Positions 36,101 through 40,727 of a stretch of 40,727 nucleotides of DNA are shown here, one piece after another. The notes under the pieces are model-generated. The model was not told the origin of the DNA and ran no database searches. It worked only from the letters and a program-made list of their open reading frames with translations. Origin of the DNA: Asanoa siamensis (GTDB taxonomy: Bacteria; Actinomycetota; Actinomycetes; Mycobacteriales; Micromonosporaceae); assembly GCF_016862555.1 (NCBI RefSeq), contig NZ_BONE01000071.1, positions 1-40,727 of the forward strand, given 5' to 3'. Both the position numbers and the translations under genes were made by a program. How positions within the stretch are numbered: position 1 is the stretch's first letter; every line of letters starts with the position of its first letter.

Positions 36101-36151
36101 GCGTTGCGCCAGATCAGTGCCGGCAATGGCGACGAAGAGGGAACCCGATGA
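33107..36151 (+). CDS. Conservon-type sensor histidine kinase (CvnA-like) with NIT sensor domain
   Basis: A 1014-residue membrane kinase. TM1 lies at about 12-31. The extracytoplasmic domain begins with VGSLVQNIQQERMLSIGYL, the nitrate/nitrite-sensing (NIT) type. TM2 lies at about 299-323, followed by a HAMP-like region (323-390). The dimerisation region (395-460) reads RRTQNLVGRQLALIDRLERQE and lacks a clear HisKA H-box, as in CvnA proteins. The ATPase domain has ELMENATTFSPP (N box, 513-524) and VDHGLGM (544-550). Residues 625-1014 form a Pro/Ala-rich tail ending in two copies of a motif block (LRRRxPGAxL, then DPxAARxLVxxFExGV). GTG 33107 follows GGGAG by 7 nt. The stop overlaps the next start as ATGA. 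Confidence 0.9.
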   Translation: MLLGRLRIRGKLALLLIAPLLGIVALAVPVVGDRISIAARAEETARTVEIAGQVGSLVQNIQQERMLSIGYLFRVVDRSRLVLQSAQVSDDVADLRANQDLPGELRDALDGLPSLAITRASVLTGEGRPDVVLAQYGAQVKGLINSLQLQLKADTTTAAGRQVMALDSVLRSDEGISLVATQLVLLAALREQAPAGVSGTTMAVLLQDVDRFRAYATVEQNGLYDLVQQGVDARSTTGNFLGRLAEDPIAALRDITLPALFPIAESLMTLGRFVEDRIIADVKVEVADRERRALTEAYGVGLACVLLLLCVVLLSVAVARAVARPLTRLTESADGVAKVAEAELTKVADGELDPSVPVRLEAVDVRAKDEVGDLARAFERVQATAARLVERQVAGRRNVAQMFGHVGRRTQNLVGRQLALIDRLERQETDPGRLQHLYRLDHISSRLRRSASSLVVLSGSAGADSHVAPLPLTDVIRLALGEIEDYLRVDIKVPTEISVAPSMIGDLVLVLAELMENATTFSPPHTRVTVTGVVSDPGIRLLVVDHGLGMSPERMAEENARLARRERLDLVPTEVLGLFVVGRLARRHGMRVTLTPTPGGGVTAELEVHERDLVTDGREVPPVAAVARARVGSPPEPPVERPISPPVIGGDGSAAPVYDPFRPDRRTGVGPGGSSAAPASGPAPAPAGAADPHQEPEATPAAAPPAAAAPEWPIRQRVPGRTDPPTPTPAKADEPDEPQVTRRSAPVSRRTTAPAGNGPGFDEAALDRASRMLANGQPWNAFVPQPRVTGEAEAPAKPAGPPANQRPTRPAAAETNQPPGPGTPARPAQPARPAQPAQPPKPGKPGPAQGKRKPQPELSDEETQAVLRRRVPGAQLPTAEPEPTPTSAPPSPADPAAARALVEEFEAGVRYAERQVRGGGVPGAKPVPMNGSSNGSNGAVATNRKPAAAEPGQPLRRRQPGATLDEPAVNTERQTSDQPPDPDAARDLVQQFESGVARALRQISAGNGDEEGTR

Positions 36152-36624
36152 CGAGCCCGTACATCCACGAAAGCATCGAGCGGCCGGATGCCGACGTGTC
36201 GAATGGCCAGCTCAGCCAGGAGGCGCAGACCTTCAACTGGCTGCTCGACTCGTTCACCTCGGGCACCGCCGGTGTCCTGGAAGCCATCGCCGTCTCCAGC
36301 GACGGCCTGCTGATGGCGATGTCCGCGATCAAGGACCGGGCCAACGCCGAGCGGCTGGCCGCGATCGTCTCCGGCATGACCAGCCTGGCCGGCGGAGCCG
36401 CCAACTGGTACACGCTGGGCGGCCTCAACCGCGTCATCGTCGACATGGCCGACGGCTATCTGCTGATCACCTCGATCAGCAGCGGCTCGGTGCTCGGCGT
36501 GATCGCCGACCGGTCGGCCAACCTCGGCACGCTGGCGTACGAGATGACGCTGTTCGCGAGCCGGGCCGGCGGTGCGCTGACGCCCCGCCTGATCGCCGAG
36601 CTGAAGAACTCCGTGCAGTCATGA
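36148..36624 (+). CDS. Roadblock/LC7 domain protein (CvnB/MglB-like)
   Basis: A 158-residue soluble protein with one roadblock/LC7 domain. The core begins FNWLLDSFTSGTAGVLEAIAVSSDGLLMA and continues to RVIVDMADGYLLITSISSGSVLGVIADRSANLGTLAYEM, typical of CvnB. Such proteins bind the partner Ras-like GTPase and often act as its activator or as a scaffold for the kinase. ATGA overlaps with both the kinase gene upstream and the DUF742 gene downstream indicate fixed stoichiometry by translational coupling. Confidence 0.93.
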   Translation: MTSPYIHESIERPDADVSNGQLSQEAQTFNWLLDSFTSGTAGVLEAIAVSSDGLLMAMSAIKDRANAERLAAIVSGMTSLAGGAANWYTLGGLNRVIVDMADGYLLITSISSGSVLGVIADRSANLGTLAYEMTLFASRAGGALTPRLIAELKNSVQS

Positions 36625-37064
36625 CCCCGGCGCAGGACCCCGAGCCGGGTGCGGGCGTGCGCCCGTACCTGCAGGCGGGGCTGACCGGCGGCGACGGCGG
36701 CCCCGCGCCGCCCGACGTCGACCCGTCGGCGGCGCTGCGGCCGTTCGTCCTGACCTCCGGTCGGGTCGTCGGCGTCGATCCGGCGATCGGCATGGAGACG
36801 CAGGTGACCGTCCACGACGGACCCCCGCACAGCCACCTGCCGAGCAGCGCGCGCGAACTGCACGCGATCGTGGCGCTCTGCGTCAACCCGTTGTCCGTGG
36901 CCGAGATTTCGGCGCGGTTGCGCATGCACCTCGGGGTGACCCGGGTGCTGGTCGGAGACCTCCGGGCGACCGGCCATCTGGATGTACACACGCTTGATGT
37001 CGCGGACCCTCGCGACCCAGAGACGATACGGCGGGTGATCCGTGGACTACGTGCGATCTCCTGA
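36621..37064 (+). CDS. DUF742 protein (CvnC-like)
   Basis: A 147-residue protein of the DUF742 family. The conserved region starts at LRPFVLTSGR and ends with a winged-helix-like part: ELHAIVALCVNPLSVAEISARLRMHLGVTRVLVGDLRATGHLDVH. This part resembles the DNA- or protein-binding region in other family members. The N-terminal 45 residues are Pro/Gly-rich and variable. The start overlaps the roadblock stop as ATGA, and the end overlaps the GTPase gene by 23 bp. In conservons this protein forms a complex with the kinase, roadblock protein and GTPase. Confidence 0.9.
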   Translation: MTPAQDPEPGAGVRPYLQAGLTGGDGGPAPPDVDPSAALRPFVLTSGRVVGVDPAIGMETQVTVHDGPPHSHLPSSARELHAIVALCVNPLSVAEISARLRMHLGVTRVLVGDLRATGHLDVHTLDVADPRDPETIRRVIRGLRAIS

Positions 37065-37797
37065 GTGGCCGTTGACCATCGACCGCCCGCCGGTCGTTGG
37101 CCCTGGCGCGGACCCCGGTGGGCGGCACCGGGAGCAGCAGTCGGCCTATGCGCCCAACGTGGGCTGGCACCACATCGGCGCGCCCCCGCCGGCCGTCGAC
37201 GCGCGCGTGGTCGGCCCGCCGCAGAAGCGGCGCCGGGCGCCGATCCCGGTCAAGATCGTTATCGCGGGCGGCTTCGGCGTCGGCAAGACCACCACGGTCG
37301 GCGCCATCTCCGAGATCGCGCCGCTGACGACCGAGGCCGAGATGACCACCGCCTCCATCGGCGTCGACGACCTGCATCCCGACTCGACCAAGACCACCAC
37401 CACGGTGGCGATGGACTTCGGCTGCGTCACGATCGACGGGAGCCTCAAGCTCTACCTGTTCGGTACGCCCGGCCAGTCCCGGTTCGGTTTCATGTGGGAC
37501 GACCTCACCCGCGGCGCTCTCGGCGCGCTGGTAGTGGTTGACAGCGCTCGATTGGACGAGTGTCATTTCGCCATCGACTACTTCGAACGGGCCGATCTGC
37601 CGTTCGTGGTGGCCGTGAACGCGTTCGACGGGCAGCTGACCCACGACCTCAACGCGGTGCGGTGGGCGCTGGCGGTCGGCGACCACGTGCCGGTGGTCCG
37701 GTTCGACGCGCGGCAGCGCCTGTCGGTCCGCGACGCGCTGCTCGTGCTCCTCGACCGGGCACTGGATCGGGCCCTGCGCGAACGCGGAGGTGTGTAG
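37042..37797 (+). CDS. Ras-like small GTPase (CvnD/MglA-like)
   Basis: A 251-residue GTP-binding protein. A variable Pro-rich N-terminus (about 1-66) precedes the G domain. The P-loop is GGFGVGKTT (76-84), the G2 region contains TTASIGVDD, the G3 position reads FGTPGQ (140-145) in place of DxxG, and the G4 position reads NAFD (193-196) in place of NKxD. These deviations are normal for the CvnD group. The GTG start overlaps the DUF742 gene by 23 bp, so the first helix is encoded twice in different frames. It is expected to cycle with the roadblock protein. Downstream targets are unknown. Confidence 0.93.
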   Translation: MDYVRSPEWPLTIDRPPVVGPGADPGGRHREQQSAYAPNVGWHHIGAPPPAVDARVVGPPQKRRRAPIPVKIVIAGGFGVGKTTTVGAISEIAPLTTEAEMTTASIGVDDLHPDSTKTTTTVAMDFGCVTIDGSLKLYLFGTPGQSRFGFMWDDLTRGALGALVVVDSARLDECHFAIDYFERADLPFVVAVNAFDGQLTHDLNAVRWALAVGDHVPVVRFDARQRLSVRDALLVLLDRALDRALRERGGV

Positions 37798-37833
37798 AGC
37801 TGGGCAGGGTGACGGGGACGGAGGTCGGTCCGG

Positions 37834-38151
37834 ATGAGAGACGCGTTCGGCGACGCGCTCGACCGCATGGCGCGGCGGGAGGAACTCGAACGGCTGCGGG
37901 CGGACGCGGCGACCAACAGACGGACGTCCGTGGCGGCTGAGGTGGCCGAGGCCGTCCGGCGGATCGTCGAGCGGCATCCCGACACGATGGTGACGATCTC
38001 CGTCGAGTCGGCGGGCGACAGCACGGCGTTCACGGTGGGCTGGGTCAACGAGACGGTGTCGATCTCGCCGGGCCCGGTCAAGGACGCGGCGGCGCAGCTC
38101 GCCGACCTGATCCGCCGCGACCACCGGCTGCTCGGGCCGGATCCGGATTAG
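37834..38151 (+). CDS. Small hypothetical protein after the conservon
   Basis: A 105-residue soluble protein with no family I recognise. The first half is a charged helix (MRDAFGDALDRMARREELERLRADA), followed by an alpha-beta part (IVERHPDTMVTISVES, FTVGWVNETVSISP) and a final helix. ATG 37834 has CGGAGGT 8 nt upstream. It sits 36 bp after the GTPase gene and 10 bp before the AAA ATPase gene, so it probably belongs to the same transcript and links the two. Confidence 0.7.
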   Translation: MRDAFGDALDRMARREELERLRADAATNRRTSVAAEVAEAVRRIVERHPDTMVTISVESAGDSTAFTVGWVNETVSISPGPVKDAAAQLADLIRRDHRLLGPDPD

Positions 38152-38161
38152 TGTCGGCGGG

Positions 38162-40708
38162 GTGGCCGATCGTGACCTTGTCCTGACCGTCAGCCTGCGC
38201 CCGGCGGCACTCGACGCCCGGCGCGGCATCGTCCGGTTGCACCCCGAGGTGCTCAGCGCGCTCGGCCTGCGGCCCGGTGACCCCGTGCGGCTGACCGGGC
38301 GGCGCACCACCGCCGGGATCGTCGCCCCCGGGGAGGCTTCGGACGGGCGCGGGCTGCTCCATGCCGACGACCTGATGCTCGGCAACCTGGGCGTACGCGA
38401 CGGCGCCCAGGTGACCATCGCGCCCGCGCCGGTGGTCGCGGCCCGGCGGGCGACGCTGCGGGGTGCGCCGCAGGTGGTGGCGGTGGTCTCGCCGGAGATG
38501 CTGCGGCTGGCGCTGCTGGGCAAGGTCATCTCTACCGGCGACGATGTGTCACTGCTGCCGCAGGACGTCGTGCCTGACGAGGCGGCGCGGTCCTTGGTGG
38601 CCGCGGCGCGGCAGAGCCTGGCCAACCGGGTGGGTTACGCCTGGACCAGCACGTTGCTCAGCGTGGTGGATGTGACGCCGGCGGATGCGGCCTTGATCAC
38701 GATGGACACGGTGGTGGGCTGGGAGAACGGACAAATAACCCAAGCCTCAGGTGTACGAACGGCCGCGGACCCGGTCGGCGCCGGCCGTGGCGGCCCGGGC
38801 GGCGGTGATGCCTCTGGCTGGGCCGGCGGCGGAGCCGGAACGGGCGGGCCTGGTTCCGACTGGAGCGGTCCTGCCGGGGGCGGTGCTGGTTGGGACGGCC
38901 CGGGCGGCCGCGGCGGTAGCGGTGCTGGTGACGGTCCCGGCGGCCGTGGCGGGAGCGGTCTCGGTTGGGTCGGTCCCGGCGGCGGAACCGGATCGGGCCG
39001 ACCCGGTGGCGGATCGGCCGGCCGTGGTGGCGCGACCCGCGGTTCTTCGGGCGGCGCGGCCGGCGAGGACGATGTGAACGTCATCGACGGCGAGGTGGTC
39101 GAGGAGTCGGTGGTCGACGAGGCCGTCGGCCGGAACGCGCCCGGCGTCGACGATCTGCCCGGCCTGCGCAGCCAGGCGCAGCAGCTCACCGAACTGCTGG
39201 ACCTCGGTTTTCACCACCGGGACGTGCTGGCGCGGCTGGCTACATCGGTCTCGCTGGGAGTGTTGGTCACCGGCCCGGCCGGTTCGGGCAAGTCGGACCT
39301 GGTGCGCGCGGTCGCCGCCGCGGTCGGCGCCCGGGTGTTGACCGTCTGGGCACCGGGGGTCGCCGCGCTCACCAACGACGCGGCCGCGGCCCGGCTGCGC
39401 GCCGTCGTCGCCGATCTCACCACCGAATCGGCCCCACCGCCGAGCGTCGTGCTGATCACCGACGTCGACGCGCTCGCGCCGCGGGAGAGCCCGGGCCCGT
39501 TGGCCACCGTGTTCCGGCAGGTGCTCAGCGCCATGGTCGGCGCCGGGGCCGCCGTGGTCTGCACGAGCAGCCGGCCCGAGGAGATCGACCCCGCGCTGCG
39601 GGCGCCCGACCTGCTCTCGCTGGAGATCGCGGTGCCACTGCCGGACCAGGCGATGCGCCGCGAGCAGCTCGCCGTGCTCACCCGGTCGACCCCGCTGGCG
39701 GCGGACGTGCAGCTCGACGACGTGGCGGCGCGTACACCCGGGTTCGTCGCCGCCGACCTGGCCGCGCTCGTCCGCGAGGCCGGCGTCCGCGCGGCGCTGC
39801 GCCAGCGCGAGGTGGAGGCGCCGGTGGTGACGGCCGCGGACTTCGCCGCGGCGCTGGAGGTCGTGCGACCGACCTCGATGGCAACGTCCACACTGGAGCT
39901 TTCGGGCCTGACCCTGGACGACGTCGGCGACCTCGTCGAGGTCAAGGAGGTGTTGACGGAGTCGGTGCTCTGGCCGCTGACCTACCCGGACACGTTCGCC
40001 CGGCTCGGGGTGCGCCCACCACGCGGGGTGCTGCTCTACGGCCCACCCGGCTGCGGGAAGACCTTCCTGGTGACGGCGCTGGCGGGCAGCGGCAAGGCGA
40101 ACGTGCTGTCGGTCAAGGGCGCCGAACTGCTCAGCAAGTGGGTAGGCGAGAGCGAGCGCGCGGTCCGCGAGCTGTTCCGGAGGGCCCGCGAGGCGGCCCC
40201 AACCTTGATTTTCCTGGACGAGGTGGACGCGCTGGCCCCGCTCCGCGGCCAATCCACCGACGGCGGCACCACGGACCGCGTGGTAGCGGCCCTCCTCACG
40301 GAACTGGACGGCGTAGAAACCCTGCGCGACGTCGTGGTGATCGGCGCGACGAACCGTCCGGACCTGATCGACCCGGCCCTGCTGCGACCGGGAAGGTTGG
40401 AACGCCTGGTCTTCGTACCACCCCCGGACGCGGACGCCCGCGCGGAGATCCTCAAGGCAACAGCCCGCGGCGTCCCCCTGGATCCGGAGGTCGACCTCAC
40501 GACCCTGGCCCGCGAACTCGACGGCTTCTCGGCGGCGGACTGCGCGGCCCTGATCCGCGAGTCGGCCTTCGTAGCGATGCGCGAGTCCCTCGAGGCCACC
40601 ACGGTCACGGCGAAAAACGTGGCCGCGGCCCGGCAGCGCATCCGCCCCTCCCTCGACCCGGCACAGGTCGCCCGCTTGGCCGCATACGCGGAACAGCGCA
40701 ACGCCTGA
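38162..40708 (+). CDS. Cdc48-like two-ring AAA+ ATPase with Gly-rich linker
   Basis: An 848-residue protein. The N-terminal domain (about 1-195) starts LTVSLRPAALDARRGIVRLHPEV, a Cdc48-type double-psi barrel. Residues 200-302 are an almost pure Gly/Ser/Trp linker. The first AAA domain (about 330-570) has Walker A GPAGSGKSD (371-379), but Walker B reads ITDVDAL where IDEIDAL is normal, and both arginine fingers are absent. The second AAA domain (about 580-830) is canonical: GPPGCGKT (627-634), pore loop KWVGESE (659-665), LIFLDE (682-687), and RPGR (742-745). It would remodel or unfold proteins, possibly with the proteasome. GTG 38162 is used. Another call would be a general Cdc48/ARC-like ATPase. 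Confidence 0.9.
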   Translation: MADRDLVLTVSLRPAALDARRGIVRLHPEVLSALGLRPGDPVRLTGRRTTAGIVAPGEASDGRGLLHADDLMLGNLGVRDGAQVTIAPAPVVAARRATLRGAPQVVAVVSPEMLRLALLGKVISTGDDVSLLPQDVVPDEAARSLVAAARQSLANRVGYAWTSTLLSVVDVTPADAALITMDTVVGWENGQITQASGVRTAADPVGAGRGGPGGGDASGWAGGGAGTGGPGSDWSGPAGGGAGWDGPGGRGGSGAGDGPGGRGGSGLGWVGPGGGTGSGRPGGGSAGRGGATRGSSGGAAGEDDVNVIDGEVVEESVVDEAVGRNAPGVDDLPGLRSQAQQLTELLDLGFHHRDVLARLATSVSLGVLVTGPAGSGKSDLVRAVAAAVGARVLTVWAPGVAALTNDAAAARLRAVVADLTTESAPPPSVVLITDVDALAPRESPGPLATVFRQVLSAMVGAGAAVVCTSSRPEEIDPALRAPDLLSLEIAVPLPDQAMRREQLAVLTRSTPLAADVQLDDVAARTPGFVAADLAALVREAGVRAALRQREVEAPVVTAADFAAALEVVRPTSMATSTLELSGLTLDDVGDLVEVKEVLTESVLWPLTYPDTFARLGVRPPRGVLLYGPPGCGKTFLVTALAGSGKANVLSVKGAELLSKWVGESERAVRELFRRAREAAPTLIFLDEVDALAPLRGQSTDGGTTDRVVAALLTELDGVETLRDVVVIGATNRPDLIDPALLRPGRLERLVFVPPPDADARAEILKATARGVPLDPEVDLTTLARELDGFSAADCAALIRESAFVAMRESLEATTVTAKNVAAARQRIRPSLDPAQVARLAAYAEQRNA
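38760..39065 (+). repeat. Gly-rich low-complexity coding repeat in the AAA ATPase gene
   Basis: About 300 bp encode residues 200-302, composed mostly of Gly with Ser, Trp, Arg and Asp. At DNA level the unit GGCGGCCG-GGCGG-AGCGGT recurs with small changes. It looks like slippage-prone sequence that has expanded between the N-domain and first ATPase domain. Confidence 0.7.
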
Positions 40709-40727
40709 CCCGGACCGCACTCTCCGC

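Noticed and set aside
38760..39065. Possible CRISPR or tandem satellite array
   Set aside because: The repetitions follow Gly codons within a continuous coding frame. Units are irregular and there are no unique spacers of fixed length.
38747..40720. A 657-codon frame antisense to the AAA ATPase gene
   Set aside because: It mirrors a gene with clear Walker and pore motifs, and has no recognisable domain of its own.

Overview
The window is about 40.7 kb of very GC-rich chromosomal DNA with densely packed genes, many GTG (and some TTG) starts and strong third-codon G/C bias. Several features together point to an actinomycete, most probably of the Micromonosporaceae (inference, no search was run): an ECF41-type SigJ sigma factor, a solo groEL2 under CIRCE control, a 66-residue CspA, a PHO-box-controlled phosphate transporter, and a Streptomyces-type 'conservon' (sensor kinase, roadblock, DUF742, Ras-like GTPase). 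I see no rRNA, tRNA, CRISPR array, transposase or prophage gene.

Layout. 1-2713 (minus): a phosphate block with a PiT transporter, its DUF47/PhoU-like partner and a PPK2 polyphosphate kinase; a PHO box lies between ppk2 and the transport pair. 2784-10574: mostly housekeeping genes: ECF41 sigma factor, DUF402 protein, DinG-like iron-sulfur helicase, AI-2E-family membrane protein, solitary GroES-like protein, PrsW-like membrane protease, HD hydrolase and a DUF4031 protein. 10592-13811: two convergent flavoenzymes, a GlcD-like 2-hydroxyacid oxidoreductase and GlpD. 13866-15275: a double-GNAT acetyltransferase, a small Pro-rich protein and a shared terminator. 15293-17648: groEL with two tandem CIRCE operators, and cspA with a textbook terminator. 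17825-22617: a membrane-anchored penicillin-recognising-type serine hydrolase, a GGCT-like protein, a 27-bp inverted repeat, two GNAT enzymes and an orphan PaaN aldehyde dehydrogenase. 22659-26073: a 5'-truncated SGNH hydrolase/CBM2 gene next to a secreted beta-helix protein with three C-terminal repeats. 26387-27824: threonine synthase preceded by a SAM-I (S-box) riboswitch whose P1 helix overlaps the thrC ribosome-binding site. 27909-31570: a two-gene ABC system in which the ATPase is fused, through a membrane helix, to an extracytoplasmic alpha/beta hydrolase. 31882-40708: a tightly coupled sensory operon: kinase-less helical sensor, NIT-HAMP-type kinase, roadblock protein, DUF742 protein and Ras-like GTPase, then a small unknown protein and a two-ring Cdc48-like AAA ATPase with a Gly-rich linker of about 100 residues.

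How the genes work together. The phosphate block pairs uptake with polyphosphate metabolism under an apparent PhoP operator. CIRCE and cspA mark temperature-stress control. The S-box ties threonine synthesis to S-adenosylmethionine level. The last 9 kb is the best candidate for an under-described system: an extended conservon with a second sensor, a kinase tail carrying two copies of an amphipathic motif, and an adjacent AAA unfoldase whose first ATPase ring looks degenerate.
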